IMG/VR virus record: IMGVR_UViG_3300022074_000134
Location: 1-38,166 of that record
Strand: one strand, 5' to 3'
Length of the DNA: 38,166 nt
DNA from: a virus
Part shown: in pieces, positions 17,299 through 24,291 of the stretch
Numbering within the stretch: position 1 is the first letter of the stretch
Layout: every line of letters begins with the position of its first letter
Program-made: the position numbers and the translations under genes
Notes under the pieces: generated by a model
What the model saw: only the letters and a program-made list of their open reading frames with translations
What the model was told of the DNA's origin: nothing
Databases searched by the model: none

Positions 17299-18917
17299 TA
17301 CCTGGCTCCTGTCGGGGTAATCTCAATGTCAAACCCAGATAGATCGAAGTCTTTATAATCATTGTCAGCCAGGGTCATTCTATATGATAGGTACCTGCCA
17401 GCTGCCCGGCTATCGATCTTATGTTCTGTTGGTATGTTGTAGGTTACCGGCGATCCGTAGACTGGTGTGGCACGTGGGATGTCTGATGCACCAAACTCAA
17501 ATGTAAGCGTGGTGTCAGCTGTGTTAATTGTGTCACACTGTGGGTACAGTCTCGTGACAACCATATACTGCCGGGCTGCTAGGCCGCCTTCGTCAAGGTC
17601 AATGCCAGTACGCTCCAGGTATGGCGGCTTGGTAGCCTCTACATCGAGCTGGAAGGCCATCTGGCCGGTATCTGATAGATCTACACCATACATCTTGTCG
17701 CTAGTGATACCATCGGATGCCTGGTCTTCGCCTACCATAATCACATGTCTATCGAAGCTATCTTCCTGGCTGTAGTAGGTGCCGCCGGTTAGCTGATAGG
17801 TGGTTGCACTGTTTGCATACGTAGAAACAGAGTTGACGTTAGCTACGGTACCGCTGCTGACATTTGGTATGTCCATGAATGACCATGTGTTCGCACGATA
17901 ATTATAGACAGCTGCGCGGTTGCAGCGGTTGGCGTTTGGAAACTCTACGCGGCTGTCACCTGACATGTAACAAAAGTAAATCTCATTGAGCACCGGGTTG
18001 TGCTGTGTGAAACATACGTCTGAATTGTTGTTATTTAGGTTTGAGTAAATGAAGTTCTTAGTACGTTCATCGCATATGCTTTGTTTTGACGTACCATCAT
18101 GCAAATAGATATCGAAAGCTCCGAAGACGTAATGTTTGCCCTCAGCTTCCACTACACAGTTTTGGTTAATTACGCCGGCATCATTAAAGAGTTTACGGAA
18201 GTTGAATATAAAGGTACCGCCAACAAACTCCATAAGCCACGTCTGGTCACTTGAGTAAATAATGAAGTTACTACCCAGGCTCATACCATCGATGATCTCA
18301 GTTGGGATCTGTACAAGGTCGTTAAAACCTGCGCTCTTCGTAGTATCAGCGGCGTCCCAGCTGCCTGGGACACTATTGGCTGTAGTGATGTCAGAGAAGC
18401 GTACCCTGGTTGGAAAGTTGGTACTGCCCTCTGTCATGTTCAGAGCAATCAGCTGGTCGCCGTATGAGCGTAGGGATTTGCATCTGTGGGTGCTATCCCA
18501 ATTAGGTAGGTCAGCAAAGTTAGTGCCGGTGCCTGTACGGTATACTGGTACGCGGTCTACACGATTGATGTAAGTTACGTCAGCCAGGGACGTACCTGTG
18601 TATGGCCGTGGGTCTGATGATCCAGTGATGGAACCAGACACATTTGACACCGTGCCACTGGCGTATTCTTTGATAGCCCATGCATCTGATGCCAGTATTA
18701 CAGTATCGAAGCCTGTGGCTGGTACAATGCCGTATGTAAAACGCGGCGTGAAACCGAGACTGTCTTTTATTGTTCTAAAGATTGGCGCTCGGCTCACCCT
18801 GCCCTCATCGAAACGTACATTAAAACCTGCAGAGAAACCTGTAAGGGGAATGTTGTAAGCACTGTTATCAGTGACAACGCCGGTTTGTCCCAGGTTACGG
18901 ATCGGAATGATAGGCAT
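17298..18917 (-). CDS. Tail hub / DNA-stabilisation-type protein
   Basis: A 539-residue protein, almost entirely beta-rich. It starts MPIIPIRNLGQTGVVTDNSA, followed by GFSAGFNVRFDEGRVSRAP. Repeated blades of the DVTYINRVDRVPVYRTG and KHYVFGAFDIYLHDG type follow. The layout resembles tail proteins of the P22 gp10 class, where a beta-propeller-like body plugs the portal channel after packaging. In T7-like terms it occupies the place of the tail nozzle. The assignment is from pattern and gene order, not a search. Confidence 0.6.
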   Translation of the reverse strand: MPIIPIRNLGQTGVVTDNSAYNIPLTGFSAGFNVRFDEGRVSRAPIFRTIKDSLGFTPRFTYGIVPATGFDTVILASDAWAIKEYASGTVSNVSGSITGSSDPRPYTGTSLADVTYINRVDRVPVYRTGTGTNFADLPNWDSTHRCKSLRSYGDQLIALNMTEGSTNFPTRVRFSDITTANSVPGSWDAADTTKSAGFNDLVQIPTEIIDGMSLGSNFIIYSSDQTWLMEFVGGTFIFNFRKLFNDAGVINQNCVVEAEGKHYVFGAFDIYLHDGTSKQSICDERTKNFIYSNLNNNNSDVCFTQHNPVLNEIYFCYMSGDSRVEFPNANRCNRAAVYNYRANTWSFMDIPNVSSGTVANVNSVSTYANSATTYQLTGGTYYSQEDSFDRHVIMVGEDQASDGITSDKMYGVDLSDTGQMAFQLDVEATKPPYLERTGIDLDEGGLAARQYMVVTRLYPQCDTINTADTTLTFEFGASDIPRATPVYGSPVTYNIPTEHKIDSRAAGRYLSYRMTLADNDYKDFDLSGFDIEITPTGAR

Positions 18918-18923
18918 AGCGTA

Positions 18924-19205
18924 TTACTCCAGTATTAGGTTACCTGTGGTTAGCTGCTGCAGGTTGCGTTCATTCTGTTTAACCATCTCATTACGGAAGC
19001 TCTCTACGGCAGCGCCGGCTGCGCGGCTCTGTTGTGCATTCTCGATCATCAAGACTGGCATCCAAGCCATAGCGCATCCCCAGTCTTCTGTAGGCTCGCC
19101 TGTGTTTGGGTTTTTACCTGCAATCTTCATGAACCACGCACAGTCAAACTGTCGGCAGGGATTAAAGCTGTCGAGAGGACAGTTCTGCTTAACCTCGATC
19201 TTCAT
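18924..19205 (-). CDS. Cys/Trp-rich conserved phage protein
   Basis: A 93-residue protein. The first half carries NCPLDSFNPCRQFDCAWF and later EDWGCAMAWMP, with Cys9, Cys17, Cys22 and Cys44 positioned to bind a metal or form disulfides. The second half is a helix (AVESFRNEMVKQNERNLQQL). I recognise this as a recurrent small protein of marine phages and environmental contigs but know no function. It sits in the tail block between the fibre/collar protein and the tail hub gene. A metal-binding tail component is possible. Confidence 0.65.
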   Translation of the reverse strand: MKIEVKQNCPLDSFNPCRQFDCAWFMKIAGKNPNTGEPTEDWGCAMAWMPVLMIENAQQSRAAGAAVESFRNEMVKQNERNLQQLTTGNLILE

Positions 19206-19211
19206 TTACTC

Positions 19212-19862
19212 TTAATCCTTGGTTGCAATGATGACATCGACATACTGCACATCAAGTCCATTTGCTGATCCTGTGAAGGTCGATGTAGCTGTTAGTGACA
19301 GGCTGTGCGTGTGCGTACCGCCGCCGCCTTGAATACGGTAAGTATTCCAGTCTGGAAGACGTGCTGTGTAGTTGGAGTTGAAGTGGTTATCTAATCTGTC
19401 TCCACCCGGAGTGTTTGACCGCCAGTACCAATTGTTCGGCAGTTGAGAGTTAGACAACGATGTGCCACCTACGGTGCCTGAGACACTGGTGTTGACTGTA
19501 CCCGCCGCAGTGGCATCGAGTGTCGAGAAAGCGTTAGTACCGCCGGAACCTGCGGTGCCTGTGACTACCCGCAGTGCCTTGTCATCGTGGGTGGTGTCCT
19601 TAGTCCAGCCGGTGGGGGCTGTAGACTGCTGGAAGAGCATCTTAGTACCGCTGGCGAAAGCGTCCTCTAGGGACTGCACACGAGCATCGAGGCCGTTTAG
19701 TACGGTATGTGTAGCGGTCATAGCCCCGGCTATGTTTGGGAATGACGCTAGGATTGTAGCTTTGATCAACCGCATGTGGTCGTCAGCTTGCGCGAGACCG
19801 TCAGTCGCAGCTGGGTTTGTGCTTACCAAGCTGTTTATGTAGGTTCCAGATTCTAGAGCCAT
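19212..19862 (-). CDS. Tail fibre/collar-like protein
   Basis: A 216-residue protein. Helical N-terminus (GLAQADDHMRLIKATILASF, then VLNGLDARVQSLEDAFASG). It is followed by a tail-collar-like segment, STAPTGWTKDTTHDDKALRV, and a His/Gly-rich HTHSLSL motif near the end, as in short tail-fibre tips. The C-terminus (GLDVQYVDVIIATKD) is a beta strand of the kind found in collar domains. It is the first gene after the late promoter copy and the non-coding block, so the first gene of the late transcript. The ATG follows GGAACTC. Confidence 0.7.
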   Translation of the reverse strand: MALESGTYINSLVSTNPAATDGLAQADDHMRLIKATILASFPNIAGAMTATHTVLNGLDARVQSLEDAFASGTKMLFQQSTAPTGWTKDTTHDDKALRVVTGTAGSGGTNAFSTLDATAAGTVNTSVSGTVGGTSLSNSQLPNNWYWRSNTPGGDRLDNHFNSNYTARLPDWNTYRIQGGGGTHTHSLSLTATSTFTGSANGLDVQYVDVIIATKD

Positions 19863-20200
19863 CTGTTTGAGTTCCTATTGTATATATGTGATATGTTGTC
19901 CAAATGTGGCGCTGGTTTAACGAAGGTCTGACAACAACAACAACAAGCAGACCTTTAGCCTCTTTTTGAAATTGACCTTGTTTTTGACCCATGGGGGGTC
20001 GTTTTGCAGCGTATGGTACCAGGTTTCATGGCCACATGGTGATAACATACTGTAATCGCTGGATACCTGCGTCATGCTGACTGGTAATCAGCAGTACAAA
20101 AACACTGATCAGCTCACCGACATTAGGACATTAGTGAACATTATCCGTGGTGGGTCATTAGTCTTTAATACAAATCGGGACTTAATCACCACCGTCCACC

Positions 20201-20260
20201 TAAGTCATCCTTAGTTATCCTAAGTCATCCTTCGATGACCTAAGTCATCCTCAGTCATCC
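20201..20260. repeat. 10-bp tandem array (consensus TAAGTCATCC)
   Basis: Six consecutive 10-mers in exact register: TAAGTCATCC, TTAGTTATCC, TAAGTCATCC, TTCGATGACC, TAAGTCATCC and TCAGTCATCC. Three are identical and the unit length is one DNA helical turn, so a bound protein would meet every copy on the same face. Looser TGTGTCC repeats follow to about 20290. This looks like an iteron or operator array, possibly for replication initiation. Confidence 0.8.
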
Positions 20261-20353
20261 AGTGTGTCCACTGTGTCCAGTGTTCTGTCCTGGTTACCCA
20301 TGCTGACTGACAGTTGTCCATAGTCAGCAACCAAAGTAATCCAATCACTTACA

Positions 20354-20370
20354 ACTAATAGACTATTAGT
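20354..20370. repeat. 17-bp perfect inverted repeat
   Basis: ACTAATAG, A, CTATTAGT: two 8-base arms around one base, AT-rich. The single-base spacer makes it a better dimeric protein-binding site than an RNA hairpin. It lies about 60 bp downstream (minus strand) of the promoter-like repeat, so an operator acting on late transcription is possible. Confidence 0.45.
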
Positions 20371-20428
20371 AACTGTTGTACTGTGGTATCTTATGAGCTC
20401 AAGCAGTCTTGTGAGACCAGTCTCTCTA

Positions 20429-20444
20429 ATGGGGGAACACAAGT
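20429..20444 (-). promoter_or_regulatory. Promoter-like repeat, copy 1 (late genes)
   Basis: ACTTGTGTTCCCCCAT on the minus strand, the same 16 bases as the copies at 29367 and 34238. It follows the hairpin ending the RNR/zinc-ribbon operon and precedes the tail/head genes, where a phage RNA polymerase late promoter is expected. The direction is inferred from gene orientation. Confidence 0.6.
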
Positions 20445-20465
20445 AGCCTTGAAACTTATGGTAAG

Positions 20466-20504
20466 CCTGGGAGAGACTAATTATAACCTTATTAGCTTCC
20501 CAGG
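20466..20504 (-). terminator. Terminator-like hairpin after the nucleotide-metabolism operon
   Basis: On the minus strand CCTGGGA (20504-20498) pairs with TCCCAGG (20472-20466). Inside, CTAAT pairs with ATTAG, giving a 12-bp interrupted stem. No strong U-run follows, so it may slow, stabilise or process transcripts rather than end them. It lies between the zinc-ribbon gene and the late promoter copy. Confidence 0.45.
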
Positions 20505-20537
20505 TTTGCCACCCACCCACCTAGCTTTGGTTATGAG

Positions 20538-20723
20538 TCAGTGCTCGGTGCCACGTGGTGCTTCTAACCATGGTCTGATGTGGGGGTTAGTCTTCTGCTG
20601 CTTCTGCAGCTCACGTACACCACATTTACTACATACAAACACACCACCAGAGTAGACAAATGCATCATTAGTCTTGCACTTGTCGCACACTGGCAGTCCT
20701 TTGCTTATGTCATGGTAAGACAT
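20538..20723 (-). CDS. Small zinc-ribbon protein
   Basis: A 61-residue protein with two CxxC pairs, CDKC (13-16) and CSKC (31-34), flanking a beta turn (FVYSGGVFV), which is a standard zinc-ribbon fold. The Lys/Gln tail ends PWLEAPRGTEH. Its ATG overlaps the RNR stop as TAATG, so it is coupled to RNR. It could be a small nucleic-acid-binding or transcription factor, or an RNR accessory. The zinc binding is well supported; the function is not. Confidence 0.75.
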   Translation of the reverse strand: MSYHDISKGLPVCDKCKTNDAFVYSGGVFVCSKCGVRELQKQQKTNPHIRPWLEAPRGTEH

Positions 20724-22438
20724 TACTCACAGCTCTTCTGTCCTGTGTCAGGGTCGATGAAGCATGCCTCAGCCTTCGCAGGTTCTTCCTTCTCGGGCTT
20801 TACCTCATTGAGGATACCGAAGCGCTTGCCGGCTGCTCTGAACGTAGTGATGCCTTTACAGCCACCCTTCCAGGCTTTGTAGTACAGCTGCTTGAACTCA
20901 TCGTAAGTCACATCATCACCCACGTTGCATGTCTTACTCACTGCACTGTCCACGTACTTCGATGCCAGGCATAAGACATCCACATGTTCATCTGCGCTGA
21001 TCTCGTTAGCTGTGCGTCCACTGACGCCCTGGTTATATGCGTAGTCTTCTACACGCTCGATCTGGTGGCCATCGAACTGCTGAATGGTACGGTCATAGTA
21101 CAGGCTGTATGGTGGCTCGATGCCTGAGCTGACGTTGTCTGCAGTCAGGCTGATGGTGCCGGTTGGTGCAATGGATGTCAGATGGCTGTTGCGTAAACCA
21201 TGCTCTTCGATCAGCTCACGTACCTTCTTTGGTAGTGTCTTGAAGAACCTGCCCTGGGTGTACTTGTCCTTGTCATAAAGAGGGAATGCACCTTTCTCCT
21301 GGGCGAGCAGTGCTGACGCTGTGTAACACTCATCACGCAGCATCTTGAGTGCCTTCTCAGCCCACTCCATGAACGTCGGTGTAGCATATGGGTAGCCTAA
21401 CAGCTCACCAGCATTAGCCATACCAGTGACACCTAGCCCCATACGGCGCTTGTTCTCTGCTTCACTCTTCTGCTCTGGCAGTGGGTAGATCGTGCGGTCA
21501 ACCACGTTGTCCATGGCTCTCACTACGGTGTGTATGTCAGCCTTATACTGATCCCAATCAAATGATCTGTCGTCCACGTACTTAGTGAGGTTAAAGCTGC
21601 CTAGCAAGCAAGCACCATAAGGTGGCAGAGGCTGTTCGGCACATGGATTAGTGGCTTCGAGGGTCTCGCAATACCACAAGTTATTCATCTCGTTCATGCG
21701 ATCCAGGAATACAACGCCTGGCTCAGCCCAGTCATATGTGCTTCGCATGATCATGTCCCACAAGGCGACCGGGTCTACCTCTTTGTACACCTTGCCTTCG
21801 AAGCGCAATGGGAATGGCTTACCGGCATCCAGGTAATTCATGAACTCATCCGTGATACCCACAGAGATATTGAAACCTGTTAGGGTTGTACTATCATGCT
21901 TGGCGGTGATGAACTGCTCGATGTCAGGGTGATCCACACGTAGCACACCCATCTGGGCGCCCCTACGATGACCGCTGCTGGCGATAGTCTGACACACTGC
22001 ATCAAAGATACCCATGAAACTAACAGCGCCTGACGCCTTACTATCGAGGCTCTTGATCAGCTCACCACGTGGCCGCAGCCGGCTGAAGTCATAACCAATA
22101 CCACCACCGCGGCGCATGGTCTCAGCTGCCTCTGCGGCGCGCTTCATGATTACGTCCATGCTGTCTTCGATGATACCGCTGACAAAGCAGTTGTATGCTG
22201 TCGTCTGCCGGGCAGCGCCCATGGCATTCTGTACACGGCCAGCTGGTAGGAACCGCATGTGACGCATGGCGTCCTTAAAGTCCTCGAAGTGTTCCGGTGT
22301 GTCTTTCAAAGCATCCGCAATACGCACTACCTTGCTGTAGAAGTCCTCACCGACCTGGCGGTACTTCTGCCGGTCGATCTCATCGGACAGCGGCAGTGTC
22401 ATGCCGTAATGCTGGTTGTGCTTCATCATATTATTCAT
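20723..22438 (-). CDS. nrdJ: Class II (B12-dependent) ribonucleotide reductase
   Basis: A 571-residue enzyme that would supply dNTPs by reducing ribonucleotides with adenosylcobalamin. Visible marks are AYNCFVSGI with Cys84 (redox Cys), NPCAEQPLPPYG with Asn264-Cys266-Glu268 (radical Cys and its partners), the phosphate-binding APTGTIS (424-430), and the C-terminal Cys pair (CFIDPDTGQKSC) that recharges the site. There is no small subunit gene and no glycyl radical motif, which with sequence pattern and length favours class II. The host must supply B12. It is preceded by MazG and DUF3310 genes in one operon. The ATG at 22438 has GGAGAT upstream. Confidence 0.92.
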   Translation of the reverse strand: MNNMMKHNQHYGMTLPLSDEIDRQKYRQVGEDFYSKVVRIADALKDTPEHFEDFKDAMRHMRFLPAGRVQNAMGAARQTTAYNCFVSGIIEDSMDVIMKRAAEAAETMRRGGGIGYDFSRLRPRGELIKSLDSKASGAVSFMGIFDAVCQTIASSGHRRGAQMGVLRVDHPDIEQFITAKHDSTTLTGFNISVGITDEFMNYLDAGKPFPLRFEGKVYKEVDPVALWDMIMRSTYDWAEPGVVFLDRMNEMNNLWYCETLEATNPCAEQPLPPYGACLLGSFNLTKYVDDRSFDWDQYKADIHTVVRAMDNVVDRTIYPLPEQKSEAENKRRMGLGVTGMANAGELLGYPYATPTFMEWAEKALKMLRDECYTASALLAQEKGAFPLYDKDKYTQGRFFKTLPKKVRELIEEHGLRNSHLTSIAPTGTISLTADNVSSGIEPPYSLYYDRTIQQFDGHQIERVEDYAYNQGVSGRTANEISADEHVDVLCLASKYVDSAVSKTCNVGDDVTYDEFKQLYYKAWKGGCKGITTFRAAGKRFGILNEVKPEKEEPAKAEACFIDPDTGQKSCE

Positions 22439-22764
22439 CGTGTATCTCCCGATCCCTGCAGCGTCCCTCGCTGCTTTCTCTCTGCTAGTTTCTGTAAGTT
22501 TTGTTCTGCGATCTCATCGAGGCTGAGCTCCAGGTCTCTTGCCAAGACAGCGAGGTACCAGAGGCAGTCGCCCAGCTCGCTTTTCAAGTCGTCACGGATG
22601 TCATCCAGGGTGATGTCATCACGTATTAGTTTCTTTAGCTTGTTGCACACCTCACCTACCTCGCCGGCTAAGCCGAGAGCTGGGTAGTTGATCTGTTGGT
22701 TGATTGAGTAGATGGCGGTGCTTGCAGCTTTCTTTTGGTATTCAGTTAAGCTGTCTATCGCCAT
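22435..22764 (-). CDS. MazG-like nucleotide pyrophosphohydrolase
   Basis: A 109-residue all-alpha protein with the MazG signature: GLAGEVGEVCNKLKK at 31-45 (Glu35 and Glu38) and ELGDCLWYL at 63-71 (Glu63, Asp66), which together bind the Mg ion. It would hydrolyse NTPs/dNTPs or related nucleotides, either cleaning the pool or altering host stress signalling. It overlaps RNR (ATGA) and the DUF3310 gene, so it is part of the nucleotide operon. Confidence 0.88.
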   Translation of the reverse strand: MAIDSLTEYQKKAASTAIYSINQQINYPALGLAGEVGEVCNKLKKLIRDDITLDDIRDDLKSELGDCLWYLAVLARDLELSLDEIAEQNLQKLAERKQRGTLQGSGDTR

Positions 22765-22994
22765 GTCTCATTGTCCTTCTCGTACTGAATCAGGAACCCG
22801 AGATACACTTGTGCTTTCTCAAGATCCTGAATGCCGCCCTTGTCCTGGTAGCGCCAAATGTATTTCAAGATGTTGGCTCGCCAGGCATGCACTACATGGT
22901 CACCGAGCATCCCCTCGATAGCCTCTTTGCATTCCATGTTTGTCTGGGTGTAGTGGTCAGGACTATGCACTGAGCCTTCTTCCATTTGTCTCAT
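22755..22994 (-). CDS. DUF3310-family protein
   Basis: A 79-residue protein from MRQMEEGSVHSPDHY, with a TGAGG site five to six bases upstream. Starts at 23012 (ATG) or 23045 (GTG) are possible but less well placed. HSPDHYTQTNMECKEAIEGM, HAWRANILKYIWRYQDKGG and DLEKAQVYLGFLI are the hallmarks of DUF3310, a small helical family widespread in phages. Its biochemical role is not settled. Its place beside MazG and RNR suggests nucleotide metabolism. Confidence 0.85.
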   Translation of the reverse strand: MRQMEEGSVHSPDHYTQTNMECKEAIEGMLGDHVVHAWRANILKYIWRYQDKGGIQDLEKAQVYLGFLIQYEKDNETWR

Positions 22995-23001
22995 GTAATC
23001 C

Positions 23002-23229
23002 TCATGCCTCATGACCAGCCGCCTCTTCTTTTGCTTTGCGCTCACAATCGATCATGAACAGCATGTTGATAGAGTAGTGACCCTGCAGCTTGTACTGCTC
23101 ACAGATCCTTTTTGCTTGCTCAGCTGCTACGACTGAGTGCGTAGGGTTGGTCATTGGTTCACCATCAACACCCACGCAATACCGGTGGTCATGCATATCA
23201 GTGGTTGTTCTCAATACTTCGTAGGTCAT
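23002..23229 (-). CDS. Hypothetical small protein
   Basis: A 75-residue protein starting MTYEVLRTTTDMHDHRYC. The ATG overlaps the exonuclease stop as ATGA and has GGGAG eight bases upstream. The sequence is mixed alpha/beta (YSINMLFMIDCERKAKEEAA), with His and Cys residues but no motif I recognise. It is co-translated with the replication genes. Confidence 0.65.
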   Translation of the reverse strand: MTYEVLRTTTDMHDHRYCVGVDGEPMTNPTHSVVAAEQAKRICEQYKLQGHYSINMLFMIDCERKAKEEAAGHEA

Positions 23230-23957
23230 GCTGCTGGCTCCCATAGCTTCACTTCGTTCTTCTTTGTGTCCCAGTCTGACCAGCGGAGTATCCTGGCCAT
23301 GCGAGCTTGCAGCAGTGCATCAGCCTTAGTCAGACCTTGTTTAATGAATGCTTGCTCAACCACTGACCATGCCGGGCGCTGACCTAGCAGCCCCTCAGCT
23401 CGCTTCTGTCCAATGGTTGGGCAGCCTGGGTAGCCATCAGTGCTATCGCCGGTAAGTGTCTGCATATAGAAATGCTTATCTGCTTCGGCTTCTGTGATGT
23501 CCAGGCGCTCATCGGCTGTTGGCCGGTACAGCTTCCCAGGTATTGTCTTTAAGTCTTTATCGTCACTGACGATGATCGCCTTGCCCACGTTCTCTGGTGT
23601 GGTCGCCATGATGCCGAGGCAGTCATCAGCTTCCAGGCCAGGCTTACTAAAGTGGGGATAGTTATGCTTCAGCCAGTCACACAAAGCCACGTAACCAAGT
23701 GGCTTGCGTGTCTTCTTACGTCCCGACTTGTACGTAGGGTTAATCCGCTTACGGAAGTTATCCTTGCTGCTGAAGCACAACAGGATGTCTTCTGATCCCA
23801 GGGTTTCATAGAATTGATCAAATGATTCCTGGACGATACGTTTTGCAATCTTGAGATCAGTAGAGAGTGACCAAATGTCATCGCCCCAGTCTGTCTCTTC
23901 TTCGGTGGCCGCTACTGCCCGGAAGGCGTAGATGTCGGCGTCAATCAGTAATTTCAT
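23226..23957 (-). CDS. 5'-3' exonuclease (FEN family, T7 gp6-like)
   Basis: A 243-residue nuclease. The acidic metal-binding residues of the FEN/PIN superfamily are visible: Asp6/Asp8 (LIDADIYAF), Glu109-Asp111-Asp112 (GLEADDCLG), SDDKDL at 131-136 and GDSTDGYPGCP at 170-180, the start of the helix-hairpin-helix. It would remove RNA primers and help degrade host DNA for nucleotides. It follows the polymerase gene as in T7-like genomes. The ATG at 23957 has AAGGGG upstream. Confidence 0.9.
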   Translation of the reverse strand: MKLLIDADIYAFRAVAATEEETDWGDDIWSLSTDLKIAKRIVQESFDQFYETLGSEDILLCFSSKDNFRKRINPTYKSGRKKTRKPLGYVALCDWLKHNYPHFSKPGLEADDCLGIMATTPENVGKAIIVSDDKDLKTIPGKLYRPTADERLDITEAEADKHFYMQTLTGDSTDGYPGCPTIGQKRAEGLLGQRPAWSVVEQAFIKQGLTKADALLQARMARILRWSDWDTKKNEVKLWEPAA

Positions 23958-24291
23958 TTAAGATCCCCTTATGAAAGTCCATGCCGTGCTGTGTGATGAA
24001 CCAGACGTTGCCCCAGCGCTCTTCATCGATACGTGTTGAGATCAGGCCAAGGTCGGCAGCGCATGCAATGATGGTTGCGCTGTCCCTGGCAAACTGGCCT
24101 TTAGTGGTAAACGGACGCCGCAGCGCTCGATCCAGGACGACCCACATTTCCAGGTCGTGTACGGTAAGATCGTATTCTTTAGTGGGTGTCTGCCCAGCTG
24201 TCTCCGAGCTGCCACTCAGCTGCGACGGGGAGATGGAAACCCCACGCTTTTCCAGCTGCTTCCGCGCTTCTTCGAACGATATCACCGACAT
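23941..24291 (-). CDS. Hypothetical protein overlapping the polymerase 3' end
   Basis: A 116-residue protein if started at MSVISFEEARKQLEKRG (ATG 24291), which puts its first 113 bases inside the DNA polymerase gene in another frame. A later start at MWVVLDRAL would remove the overlap but lacks a clear ribosome site. The C-terminal half (FITQHGMDFHKGILNEITD; SATIIACAADLGLISTRI) looks like a winged-helix-type small domain. It ends within the first codons of the exonuclease gene. Function unknown. Confidence 0.55.
   Translation of the reverse strand: MSVISFEEARKQLEKRGVSISPSQLSGSSETAGQTPTKEYDLTVHDLEMWVVLDRALRRPFTTKGQFARDSATIIACAADLGLISTRIDEERWGNVWFITQHGMDFHKGILNEITD

Larger units (their letters stand above)
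19863..20537. other. Large non-coding block between replication and late genes
   Basis: 675 bases without a convincing gene. From low to high coordinate: a 10-bp tandem array (20201-20260), a hairpin GCTGACT/AGTCAGC (20302-20328), a 17-bp inverted repeat ACTAATAGACTATTAGT (20354-20370), the promoter-like repeat (20429-20444) and a terminator-like hairpin (20466-20504). The combination of iteron-like repeats, inverted repeats and a phage promoter suits a replication origin plus late-gene start. Open frames here pass through the repeats and lack family signals. Confidence 0.7.

Noticed and set aside
19801-19992. 63-residue minus-strand frame overlapping the collar gene start
   Set aside because: It overlaps the well-supported fibre/collar start in another frame. 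It is low-complexity (a Val run from CAA repeats), with no family signal.
20251-20520. 89-residue minus-strand frame in the non-coding block
   Set aside because: It runs through the 10-bp array, the inverted repeat and the promoter copy, and shows no family-like pattern.
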